Below, in pieces: positions 22,478-32,948 of a stretch of DNA of 64,000 nucleotides. Positions within the stretch are counted from its first letter, which is position 1. Each line of letters begins with the position of its first letter. Position numbers and translations under genes: made by a program. The notes under the pieces are model-generated. The model made no database searches. It saw nothing but the letters and a program-made list of their open reading frames with translations, and had not been told where the DNA came from. The DNA is from Seminavis robusta (lineage: Eukaryota; Bacillariophyta; Bacillariophyceae; Naviculales; Naviculaceae), in the NCBI GenBank assembly GCA_903772945.1, contig CAICTM010000453.1:1-64000 (forward strand). The letters are read 5' to 3'.

Positions 22478-25400
22478 ATGAACGACCAAAAGAAATCCGC
22501 TCAAGATCAGGCTACCGACGAGGCTACCGAAGAGGCTACTACTAGTACCGACGAGGCCACCGACGCAGCCAATCTTGACACAGACGAGGGCACAGAGGCG
22601 TGTACTTCGCCCAACGAGGTAGACTATGGAACTGTCACATCCACTAGAACCATCACTCAAAGTGCTGGAGTTCCTATGGACGACGCTATTTCCACCACAC
22701 CTACTACTTCTCGTGGTGATACAAATACCAGTACCAGCAATGGTGCCATGGGGCAACCCGTCCGTGGGCCACAGGAAATTCCTTTTAAAACGACTGGGTT
22801 GAATCCATTCAGTCCTGGGAGTTCCACGCCTGTCCCTGCTGCATTGACTTTGCCTACTGCAAGTTTGAACAGTGGCCCAAGACGATTTCCCCAAGAAAAT
22901 GCAGCAAATGCCAACATGGCTAGTAATAACATCAATACAAGCATTCCCGGAGCGGTCTTGCGGAGGAGTCAACAACAGCAAAAGGACGCCAAGGAGGCCA
23001 GTACATCGAGCGACGCCAGGACCAAGCCTGCACCTACAACAACAGTAAGTCGTGGTCTCAGGAGATCTGCTGAAGAAAGGGCAGCCAAGGCTGCTGCTCG
23101 AGGCAGTGCTGGGAATTCCACAACTGGGGCCTCTGCCACCGTTCCTCTTGGAGGCAATCTCAACCCTGAACCCATCACCAGCAAGAATGCCACGGTGGTT
23201 GCTCCTATTCAACATGGAGTATATCATGTGGCTGCAAGTGCTACCTCTAGCGCCACAACTGGTGCTCGTTCTTCTGCGTCATTGCCTCGTGGGCTTGGCA
23301 AGCAAAGAAAAGAAGCTGATCCATTACGAGAGTCTACAGATGTCACAATAACTAAATGTGGGGCAATTGTTCCTCCTCAAAGGAACAATTCTGCCCATGA
23401 CAATAATACTACTGGCACACAGGAGAACGATACTTCTCAAGAAATTTTCCGTGACCCCAACCAACCAGAAAATGCAACTTCCAATCGCCAAGCTTTAATG
23501 GAGGATTTAGTGGGTGGAATTGCGCCAATCCCCACCTCACCTTCAGTGGCACATCAAGGCAGGATCAACAACCAGCCAAGCCGACCTGGAGCCTACATGG
23601 GCGAAAACATGCGGCGTGTATCCGAACTTGATTTTGGGCTTGTTGGAACTGATGCCGCAGCGACAACCAACATTCTGCGGAAAATGATCCTGAGGTTGTT
23701 CTTCCACCAACCCCCGATACTCTCCAAATTCAAAATGCCACCAGTGACCAAGGACTGGTTGAAGCTAGGGCCATTACTGAATCCAGCATGTTCATATGAA
23801 GCCAAGCAAGTTGATGATGAAGTATTGGAACATCAATGTGACAGAGAGAAAAAGGAGAGACATTGCCGAAGAGTAGGCTATGCTATCATTTTTTGCGCAA
23901 CTTTTATCATTGCCGTCAGTCTAGGAGTTGGACTGAGACCAAAGCCCGAAGTGACCATACATGCTACACCAACTGCACCAACAGCAGCACCAACTTTGGG
24001 CCCAACCTCACTGGAATCGTTCCTTTTGTCCTTGCTCCCAGACCACACAATCAAGGCAATGGAAGACAGGAATTCGGCACAATACAAAGCCTTTGATTGG
24101 CTTCTGAAGGATCCATCTGTCTACGAATACCCAGAGTGGAGGATTGTCCAGAGGCATGCTGTAATGACCGTATTCTATGCCACTGCCGGTCCCACACAGT
24201 GGTTCAACAACACAGGGTGGGGAAACCACAATCTACATGAATGTGTATGGTTTCAAAAACAAGAATTTGCCATGAAGACAACTCTACAAGAGATATACCC
24301 TGGCTTCCTATCAGGCTTCTTGGAGCCTCTACCTGACAGCCAATGTGACAAGCAAGGGCGCTATCTTCATTTGTGGCTGGATCAGAACGACCTTGAGGGT
24401 CCTCTGCCGGAGGAACTTTATAGTTTAACTTCCCTCCAAGCGCTCTCTTTTGGTCTGAATTCTCTTCGCAACACGATTTCCAGCCATATTGGGAAGCTAA
24501 GCCAGTTACAGGGGCTTGCCGTTTTCTCCGCTGGGCTGTCGGGGTCTCTACCAAAGGAAATGGGTGATTTATCACTTTTGGAAATCATTGCTCTATACGA
24601 TAACAACTTGGAAGGATTTCTCCCTCATGAAATCTGGCAACTTGGCAATCTTGATAGTCTTGCGCTTGGCCGAAATGAGAGGTTGTGAGGCACAATCCCC
24701 TCAATCATTGGCACTTTACCAAAGCTGAGGTGGATAGTTATGGACGATTGTGATTTCTCTGGTATGTCTCTTCCAAGGCTCAGGGATTCCAGTTGACCTC
24801 TGACTTCCTTGTTCTTTCTTTTCTATTCTCTGTCATCGCCTTGATCAAGGGACAATGCCCACAGAAGTTGGCCAAGCCAAATCCTTGGAGTGGTTGGTTT
24901 TTGTGAAAAACAACCTTTCCGGAAAGATCCCAAGCGAGCTCGGATCCCTTTCAAAACTTGGGATCTTGTCGCTAGGAGGCAATCAACTGCAAGGGACTCT
25001 GCCCACTGAGCTTGGCCTGCTAGCATCATCTTTCATTGTGGATTTCAGATGGGGTGCACTTACCGGTACGATTCCAACTGAGCTGGGCCTGCTGTCACTG
25101 TGTTCTCTGGGACTGGAGTCAAACCAACTTTCCGGTACAATTCCCAGTGAGCTCTCTAACCTGTCGAACTTGGAAACTCTTGGCCTCGGAGAAAATGACT
25201 TGACCGGTGGAATCCCTTCGGAGTTTGGATTCTTGACATCCCTTGGCTGGCTTTCTGTTGCAAACAATTTTCTTAGCGGAACTATGCCACAGGAGTTGGC
25301 TTCCCTTCAGCCGTCCCTCTATACTCTCCAAGTTGAGGGAAACCCTTTGCTCTCTGGTGTGATACCAGAATCACTCTGTATTGTGGATGGTGTGTGCGTA

Positions 25401-25490
25401 TCCATCAGCTTCTTTGAAGATTGTGTGGGAGCCCTTGGAACATCTTTTGACTGCACAGATTTGCTTTGTGGCTGTGACTGTCCTTGTTAG
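22478..25490 (+). pseudogene. LRR membrane protein interrupted by a single TGA
   Basis: The reading frame runs from an ATG whose context and first residues (MNDQKKSAQDQATDE) match the intact paralogue at 18074; the frame is open upstream to 22169 but without that support. Exon 1 ends at 24761 and exon 2 starts at 24850, with an 88-base intron (gtatgt to caag) at the same place and phase as in the paralogues. The predicted length is 974 codons. The N-terminal 460 residues are low complexity, followed by a membrane helix (YAIIFCATFIIAVSLGVGL), a WF-rich cap, LRRs and the Cys tail FDCTDLLCGCDCPC. One in-frame TGA sits at 24686-24688 (codon 737); the first gene in the window has GGA (Gly) at this site. 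Everything after it is intact, so the break is recent, tolerated, or a base error. Confidence 0.75.
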
Positions 25491-25794
25491 TAACGATCGA
25501 GCCAGAATATTCTAGCTAGAGGGTTGTTGAGAAAAGCAGTTGCATCACCTGCCGTGCTGACTCGACTCATTTATCTTCCATAGTTAGTCGTCATTGTTGA
25601 CTTCGGTGAATGCAACTCCTCGTCGTGAGATAGCAAGGGTCCGGTATTACGTACGATACTGTACCGGCCTCCATCTTCTTCCTCCAAGCAAAAGCAAACA
25701 GCTCTGCTGGCATTTCAACGCATCGACCATTGCCCATTTCGCCATTTCGACGCATTGGCCATGCCGTGCTTCTCCCTCAGCCATCGATTTGACC
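25491..25794. other. intergenic between two LRR genes
   Basis: About 300 bases. An open frame covers part of it but has no homology. It probably holds the promoter and leader of the next LRR gene, whose ATG lies in an ACCATGG context. Confidence 0.5.
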
Positions 25795-27435
25795 ATGGCC
25801 TTGACTCTCAGCCGACGCCTCCTTATTGTGATTGCTTCTTCAGTCGTAGTAGCCATAGTGGTGGTGGCGGTGTCCGTATCAGTTGCTGTTTCACAGAGAG
25901 CCCAAGAAGAAACAAGTGGCAATCATCAAGTTGAAGGCAATGATTCCGTCACGCCCTCTCCTAGTCTACTACTACAGGCACCGGCGACAAGACCTTCAAT
26001 GACGCCAACATTTCCTGAGAATCTCCAAGTTTCACCAACACGCAACGGCAAAGATGATCTGCAGACTAATAACACCAGGGCGACAACAAAGACAACAGAG
26101 AGTCCTACCACCCGCCCTACCACAACCACAACTCCTTCACAATTCCCCTCTTTTTCGCAAGCCCCCTCTTCCTCACAACTCCCATCCATCAATGTTCAAG
26201 TGACTCAGTTCATTACTGATTCGCTCTTGCCCTTGTTCGTCCCCGTTTCTGGCGAAGAACCGTTCCGAGACCCGGCATCGCCTCAATTCCAGGCAGCTCT
26301 CTTTTTGGCCTACGAACTCCTCATGGACATGGACGAGGACGACGCACAGTCAACGACATGGGCCAAAACAACAACACTACCAATTATAAACCAAAACGAA
26401 ATGTCCAAATTCATTCAGCGCTACGTTTTGGTCATCCTCTACTACTCCTTGAATGGCCCAGGTTGGACACAACGTTCGAATTGGTTGAGCCACGACCACG
26501 ACGAATGCGACTGGGCCTTTGTGACTTGCGATAGTCAAAATGGTCTCATTTACTCCTTTGCGTTTATCGACATTCCCGGTCCGGGTCTGGTGGGAAGGCT
26601 TCCGCCGGAAGTGGGCGAATTGACGCAACTCATGGTGTTTTCCGCCATGGGCAATGAGTTGCAGTGAGACATTCCCACCGCTTGGGCCAAGCTGTCGCGT
26701 CTGGATACGTTGAAATTGACCTTTGGCAATCTGACGGGAAACTTCCTCTCGAACGAAGAATACTTGGCATGGCCCGAGTTGACCACGCTCTGGCTATCCC
26801 ACAATCAGTGGACGGGGCGTTTGCCCGAAAGCATTGCCTCACTCAGTCGTCTCACCAGTTTGCGACTGGAATCCAATGGACTGACGGGACATCTGCCCAC
26901 GACCCTGGGTCAAATGAATGCCTTGACCGAACTGTACCTCCAAAACAATGCCTTGTCGGGATCGGTCGTGGCCGAATTGGGTGCAGCACCGCAATTGCGG
27001 GAGCTTCGATTGGAGGAAAACACCTTGAATGGATCCCTGCCAGATGGATTCTACAACAATTTTCCATCCTCACATCTGTCTCGCGTCGAGTTGAGTCGCA
27101 ATCGCATTTCGGGGACACTGAGCTCGCTGGTGGGAAATCTCCAACAACTCCAAATATTGGCATTGGATCATAATGAAATGACCGGTGTGGTCCCGACCGA
27201 GTTGGCACGGTTGACCAACTCCTTGTCCTTGTTGTATTTGAATGCCAATTTGTTTTCGGGTAGTGTCCCCGACGAAGTGTGCTCGCTTCGTTCTTCCACT
27301 TCTAGCCGAGGTTTTTTGCGCTATTTCAATGCCGACTGTGCCGTGAGCTCCAACGACGACACAGTACCTCCACACCAATGCTCTTGCTGTAACTGGTGTT
27401 GTGTACGAGGTACGGATGATTGTACCAAGCAGTAG
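25795..27435 (+). pseudogene. LRR membrane protein, divergent, interrupted by a single TGA
   Basis: The chosen ATG (accATGGcc) puts a signal-anchor at residues 7-31 (LLIVIASSVVVAIVVVAVSV); an upstream in-frame start at 25594 would place 67 unlike residues before it. A Pro/Thr/Ser stalk (TRPTTTTTPSQFPSFSQAPS) follows. Next is an LRR N-terminal cap (LNGPGWTQRSNWLS, DECDWAFVTCD) and about eleven LRRs. It ends with a Cys-rich tail (QCSCCNWCCVRGTDDC). A TGA at 26665-26667 interrupts NELQ-*-DIPTAWAKLS, exactly where the LxGxIP motif expects Gly. GGA to TGA is one base change. The rest of the 547-codon frame is open. There is no intron, unlike the other three LRR genes. It is a more distant family member. 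Confidence 0.75.
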
Positions 27436-28031
27436 AACGAATTGCAGTGCAACTGCCTCATGCTACGATGCCGCTGTGAGGGTGTAGCTAAGCTGAAGCA
27501 ACAAGTCCTAATACTAGACAGGCCTATAGTGAGTATGACAGCTGGCCGTAGCGAGCGACTTTCTGTTCGCCGGATCGGTTGTACTGTCAAGTCTTGCTGT
27601 CGTGTATACCCATACTTGGCTCATCTGAGTTGTCTGTACCCGCACAGTCGTCCCGGTATTGCTCCGGGTGGAGCCCTGTTTCATTTATTGATTTGGAAGA
27701 AATGCTCTCTCCCGCGTTCTCGGAGAGAGCAAGCTTCACGAGCACCGATTCCGGTGATGGGTTTCGCTCATGATCACTCGCTTGCAAGCCCCGCGTCTAG
27801 CTGGAGGAAACAGAACGGGGGAATCGAATCTGACAGGTTGATGGGCGGCCGGCGAACCAAGCATTGGTGGCGTCAACGAAGGTTTCGGTGGCAAAAGCCT
27901 GGATGCTCCTTTCTGAATTTGCGGCAGCGGTGCGCCAATTCCAAAAACCTTGCGCAGAGACGGCGTGTCTCTAGTCTCTAGCTAGTAGCCCCTGAACTCG
28001 TCTTCTTATTGTTGTTGTTGCATCGATCTAA
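27436..28031. other. intergenic, no supported gene
   Basis: A 179-residue open frame from a non-ATG start (27442) is basic and unlike any family I know. It is not called. Confidence 0.5.
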
Positions 28032-29555
28032 CTAATAGGATGGCCTAGTGACAGTTTTGACGAGTACGTCTGTAATGACGGGAAGGGGATTGGAAACGTC
28101 CATGTTCAACTCGAGAGCATTTTCAATGTAGTTGACCTGCAGCAACGAGACGAGGAAATGCAATGATTGATTGTAAGATCCGTGAACTTGTTGACAAACC
28201 ACCTTGCTGCTGTTTCGGTTGATATTACATACCTCTTTTCGTTCTGTAAATCCCTCTAATCGATTGTAAAAGACTTGAAAATTGACACACAATCGTAAAA
28301 ACGCCTTGTTGTCTCCTGCCGTATTGGGAAAATAAAAGGGTGCCGTGGCGAGTTGATTGCTGGACGCCAGCAAATCAATATCAATATCAAATTGTCGTGT
28401 CCCTCGTCCTTCATTGTAGACATTGGGCCCGCCATCTTCCGGTGCGCCATCGACGAGTTGAAATTTTAACCATGGCGTTTCTTTCGGGACATTTTTATCG
28501 TCACTGCCGCGACAATTGACGCCGTCCATGACGAAAAAGTCCATACTCGTATCGAGTATATAATCGCTAATGGCATATTCCAACCGCACATTGTCGGGTC
28601 CCCAATTGTATTCGACCGATCGAATGCCATAGCGATATTCCATACCATCGTCAGGAGGACACTTGGACAAATCGTCCGTGACGTCTTTACAGAGGGGTCC
28701 TTGTTTGGGTTGATAGTTGCGGATCCACGGATTGTTGTTATTGTTATTGTCATTCGGAATGACAAAGAGGACCACGAGTACAATAATGGTGACGACCAAC
28801 GCGAGAAACACACACAGACACATCCAACACCAAACGGAATCCCAGGGACAGTAGCAAATGGTCCGTCGTGAATCGTCGCGTTTGTCGTGGGCTTGACTCA
28901 AATAGGGGTCTTGTCCTGCGAGGACGGGTGGGTGCGGTCCTTTGGAAGAGTTTCGACGGCGACTATTGGCGCGATTGGAACGGCGTAGTTGGGATCGTCG
29001 ATGACTCGCGTCCTTCATTTTGTCCTTATTGTCCTTATTGTCCTTGTCGTCTGGTTGCTTGCCCTGTTCAACATCATTATTGTCGGGACCTTCCGTAGAG
29101 TTCTCGGTACTGGGATCTTTGCTCAAGTCTTTCATGGAAATGTACTCGGTATTGACGGAAAACCGATTCTTTTTCTTTTGTCGTTTCGTCTCCTCTTCGT
29201 CTTGGAATGCTTCGGGCTTTTTTGCTTGCTCTTCACTGTCTTCTTTGGGCTTGTTGGCTTCCATGCGTGCCTTGACATCTTTGACTAACTTTAACAAAAT
29301 GGGCAATGTTTCCACTTCAAAAACAGCCGTTTTCCCAGATGCCAGTACTAGCTTGATCAAGTAGTTATCCGCTCCGGGAGGAGACAATTGACGCCGGTCT
29401 ACACGGGCCCAACTGCATTTGATCGTCGCTTCGATAAAGTTGGCTTCATAGTGGAAAAACTTGTTGGCCAATGTCAGTCGACCCGGTTCCCCCTTGTACG
29501 TGACATCGTACACTTTCGTTTCAAATGTTGTTGTTGTTGGTGTTGTTGTTGTCAT
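28032..29555 (-). CDS. single-pass membrane protein of unknown function
   Basis: Exons are 29555-28233 and 28136-28032. The 96-base intron (GTATGT to CTGCAG) joins FTERKE-VNYIENALEL. Being a stop-free multiple of three, it would add 32 residues if retained. The spliced product is 475 residues. Residues 10-90 (KVYDVTYKGEPGRLTLANKF, then FIEATIKCSWARVDRR) look like a small beta domain resembling a PH-like fold. A charged linker follows. A Cys-flanked membrane helix (WCWMCLCVFLALVVTIIVLV) leads to an Asn run and a roughly 190-residue outer domain (YGIRSVEYNWGPDNVRLEYA, DFFVMDGVNCRG). Family and function are not recognised. The start is the ATG preceding the poly-Thr segment. Confidence 0.7.
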   Translation of the reverse strand: MTTTTPTTTTFETKVYDVTYKGEPGRLTLANKFFHYEANFIEATIKCSWARVDRRQLSPPGADNYLIKLVLASGKTAVFEVETLPILLKLVKDVKARMEANKPKEDSEEQAKKPEAFQDEEETKRQKKKNRFSVNTEYISMKDLSKDPSTENSTEGPDNNDVEQGKQPDDKDNKDNKDKMKDASHRRSQLRRSNRANSRRRNSSKGPHPPVLAGQDPYLSQAHDKRDDSRRTICYCPWDSVWCWMCLCVFLALVVTIIVLVVLFVIPNDNNNNNNPWIRNYQPKQGPLCKDVTDDLSKCPPDDGMEYRYGIRSVEYNWGPDNVRLEYAISDYILDTSMDFFVMDGVNCRGSDDKNVPKETPWLKFQLVDGAPEDGGPNVYNEGRGTRQFDIDIDLLASSNQLATAPFYFPNTAGDNKAFLRLCVNFQVFYNRLEGFTERKEVCNINRNSSKVVCQQVHGSYNQSLHFLVSLLQVNYIENALELNMDVSNPLPVITDVLVKTVTRPSY

Positions 29556-30622
29556 GGTTGGAGTACTAGCTAGTAGTTGGAGTCAAGGATGGAGACAACC
29601 ACAGCAACCAAAGAAGAAGAAGAAATGATGACAAGAAATGATGTTGGTTGGAATGTTGCTGGTTGTTGGAAGTTTGAAAGTGGTTGAGAATGAGGAACCG
29701 CGTCAGAGGCTTAAGTAGTGGTGACCCATAAAGACGCTTGTGAATGACCTTGGAGGGAAGCTTTTTAAAGCATCGATCGTGGAAATGAATGGGGGATTTA
29801 GTAATCAGTCATGGGATTTTCTTACGCGACTAATGAAAGACTGTGGGAGAGACCACTGGTCAAACCGGTACCATAGAAACTTTGTAGTAGAACATGGAAC
29901 ATGTCGGTGCTACTAGACTACTAGCTAGACATGTTGTAGTGTCTTCCAACCACCTGAGTGCTGTTGGCCCAAGCTACTGGTACGGACAAGTCATGTAGCA
30001 TAGCTAGCTACTACCGTAGCTAGCTAGATGCCACCCAAGGCGGCTATCCATCTTGGTTTCGTTGGACGATGGACAAATGATTGCTTTGCAAATAGATTTC
30101 TCGTGTGCCAATCAGTTTGGGACTGTTGCCTTGGGAAGGCTGATAGTATCCCTCATTTTTATTATGATGGATTGGGATTTGCTATTACACATAGTGGAAG
30201 GTCTCGCTGATCGAGTTGTAGCTCTTGGGAGGGCATCCCATTGAATAATGCCATGGCTAGCCATCCGTCCTGGTCCCAGTCACAACTGGCTGTCGGCGTT
30301 CGGAGGGATTCTGGTTGACTTGGTTACACCTGGTGCATTTCTGGCACCATCTATCTCAAAGGAGTTATATTACGAGTACTTTGGGCCGAATGAGAGATCT
30401 CCTATTCTCTAGAATGATAGCAAAAATGTACATTGGCTTCGGATGACCAAAGGCAACACAACTTGTTGCTGCGTGCACAACCGGCTGTAATTTGACATTT
30501 TGGCCGTATCCAGCACTTGATTACTCTATCTAGACCCAGCAGTCATGCTGCCATTCTTCCTGAAAAAATCATCTATGCCAAAATTCCGTTCCTCCACACT
30601 TGCTATTGTATAGACTAAATAG
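29556..30622. other. intergenic, CTAG-rich
   Basis: Runs of ctagctag lie near 29925 and 30003-30028. No open frame here has a recognisable domain. Confidence 0.5.
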
Positions 30623-31354
30623 TTAGACACCACCCTCACTTTTTCGTTTGGATTCTTCCTCTTGCTTTTTGACCAACCACGCTGGCAGATTGGATACCCC
30701 TCCTCTTCCTCTGCCACGTCCCATCAATTGTTGCTGCTGTTGAACCATGGCACTGGTATTTCCCGATGCTAGCATTTCTTTGCGTTCGGCGTCAATTTGT
30801 TGCTGCATGGCTCGTTGTCGTTCCATGGTTTCCATTGCTTCACGCTCCATTTCTTGACGTTCCCGTTCCGCTGCCTTGCGTTCCCAATACTGTAACAAAT
30901 CGTTGGGGACGTAAGGATCGTACGGATCCGTCACATTTTCGTGCAACCGGCGAATTTCTTCTGGTTCTTGTGCTACTACTACATGTACTCCTGAGTGGTG
31001 TGGTTGTGATACCTCTTGCTGGTGTGATGGTTGTAGCGGCTCCACCTTGTGGCCATCTCTTGATGAATCCACGACGGCGGGACGAAGAGACGATGGAGCT
31101 ACCTTTTTCTTGATCACGACTGGCGCAATCCGTTTCCTGCCAATGTGCGTGGGGACAAAGGCCACTGCCGTTCCTGCCGCACCAATGTCTTGAGCGACCG
31201 ATTTTGGAGCATCCTTCTTTTTGTGGTTGGGATCGGAAACAGCTGTCGCTGGTGCCTCTGCCTTTTTCACGGCTACTACCGTCGAATCCTTGTCTTCGTC
31301 GGTCTCCTTCTTGTTCTTGGCTGCAGGAAGATCACCAAACAAGCCGCCGTACAT
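30623..31354 (-). CDS. SPF45/RBM17-like N-terminal splicing-factor protein
   Basis: The 243-residue product begins MYGGLFGDLPAAK, like the N-terminus of plant DRT111/SPF45 splicing factors. It keeps the DPYDPYVPNDLLQYWERK motif followed by an ERERQEMEREAMETMER helix, which parallels the EYDPxxPNDYE region of that family. It then has a poly-Gln segment, an arginine-glycine stretch (GRGRGRGG) and SNLPAWLVKKQEEE, and stops. The G-patch and RRM domains that follow in full-length SPF45 are absent, and no open frame downstream supplies them. It is therefore a short relative, a separate small spliceosome-associated protein, or a gene whose 3' exons I cannot see. Nuclear action is inferred. Confidence 0.6.
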   Translation of the reverse strand: MYGGLFGDLPAAKNKKETDEDKDSTVVAVKKAEAPATAVSDPNHKKKDAPKSVAQDIGAAGTAVAFVPTHIGRKRIAPVVIKKKVAPSSLRPAVVDSSRDGHKVEPLQPSHQQEVSQPHHSGVHVVVAQEPEEIRRLHENVTDPYDPYVPNDLLQYWERKAAERERQEMEREAMETMERQRAMQQQIDAERKEMLASGNTSAMVQQQQQLMGRGRGRGGVSNLPAWLVKKQEEESKRKSEGGV

Positions 31355-31526
31355 GGTTGTTGTCTGCTATGTATACCCACGCTCCTGGAGCATGGAGGTC
31401 GACTTTTGGCTGTTGCTTTAGCTTTTGGCTTGAGGATGGTGGGCGCCACAAAAATGAGTATACCGATCCAATAGGGATAAGGCTAAAAAGGTTTTTTTAG
31501 GGAAATGGACGGAACTAGTACTCTAA

Positions 31527-31957
31527 ACCTCGGCAGTCTTGCTGCCAGAGCCCTCAACCCCTTTAATTGTTTTTCCTGCTACGGTGGTCCCTGCAGGTAT
31601 AAGGGTAGGGTTAGAATACAAATAAGTCAGCAAAAACTAAGTAAGTATCCTAGCTAGCATGGTGCAAACCAGCTAAAGCAATTTACATCCATCCTAGTAG
31701 GGGGATCTGCTTCTACCAGGAAAAACTCTAAAGCCAGCGAAAGCTATATAACTAGTATTCTAGCTAGCTAGGGGTGTCTGCTTCTAGCTTGCTATGTGAA
31801 TCTGCTTCTAGCTAGGGGGGATTTGCTTCTAGCTAGCTAAGCACAAGTTAAGCACTAGCTACCGGTAAGCACTAGAGGTGTCTGCTTCTAGTTAGCTAGG
31901 GTATCTGCTTCTGCACTGAAACCTTTCTGCCGAGGTTACACAGCTCCGCTGGCTTAA
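31527..31957 (-). mobile_element. non-autonomous TIR-like element, copy 2
   Basis: ACCTCGGCAG at 31527-31536 and CTGCCGAGGT at 31927-31936 are exact inverse copies, as in copy 1 at 8652-9160. Read on the minus strand, both ends match copy 1: ttaagccagcggagctg outside one end and ttaaaggggttgag inside the other. The interior differs and holds a degenerate tandem of gcttctagctagctagggg-type units at about 31760-31920. There is no coding capacity. Confidence 0.6.
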
Positions 31958-32948
31958 ATAGCTAGGAGACCGGAAGCACTGGGTCCGCACTATGGTACCA
32001 GCTAGCTAGGTTTCCATTTTCATGTATAGGTCTGGGTAATAGCTGGTTCCTCACAAGTGATAACTATTTGGACGAAGAGGAGTGTTTGGTGCATCCTTGG
32101 GAGCAGTGGTAACCGTAATGAGTTGTGAATGAATATCAGCCTGCAAAGGAAGCAACCGTGTTCCTCTTCTTGTCATTTGAGCAGGGGCAACCAGTAGCCG
32201 GGAAATGAGTTGTGAATGATTACTACCGTAGCCTGCACCGGCAAATCTGCGAAGGAAGCAAGCGCCTACCGGTACGGTACGGTACGGTACTGGCTTCTAC
32301 ACTGCAGGCAGTACTGGGCAAAAAGAGTCTGGATGAAGTGAGAGGTCGGGGGGAAACCATCACGTACCTCCCCAGGTTCAATTGAAGAAGCTCCAGTACC
32401 ATACCAGAACGTAAAAGATTGGGAGTTTGATGGGTTTCGGATAGACGAGGCTCATTCCGGCTTTGGTCCTGGTACGGCTCGGAGATTGGCACCAGCAAGG
32501 CCTTCCACAACTGGATAGAAGAACCCACCGTTTTGGGGCGAACCTGATGGATACCGTGCATGGCTGAGTCTGTGTATGTGAAGTTGGCTGTTGAGCAACA
32601 TAATATGCTGATGCGACGAGAGTCGTACGGGAGTGTCAGGCATTCCCGTACCATCCATCGATCAGTTGCAACACAAGTGCACGATACCGTTTCCTACATA
32701 GTTGCGGTGTAGAAAGCGACATGAGATGCAGGAGACAACGAGTGGTTCAGTCTTCGACTGACAGCCTCCCACACCTATTTGCATTCGCTTCATCCTAACT
32801 CAAGAGTGTTTTTATTAATATGAATACTTCTGCCCCGCTGCCGTCTTCTCCGTTCCTGGTGCCGTCCGGTTGTCATTTTTCATTTGACTCACTATGTATG
32901 TGTAATGTCTTCACCTCACTCGACGCCGTGTGTCATCACTTGGCTCGT
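31958..32948. other. intergenic with GTACGG repeats
   Basis: A run accggtacggtacggtacgg lies at about 32269-32290. Small open frames on the minus strand lack any domain. No gene is called. Confidence 0.5.

Noticed and set aside
24686-24688. Selenocysteine at the LRR TGA codons
   Set aside because: The positions are occupied by, or expected to be, Gly in relatives. They lie in a structural repeat, not a redox site, and no structural element could be shown downstream.
27442-27981. 179-residue plus-strand frame after the last LRR gene
   Set aside because: It has a non-ATG start, no recognisable domain and a basic composition typical of chance frames.
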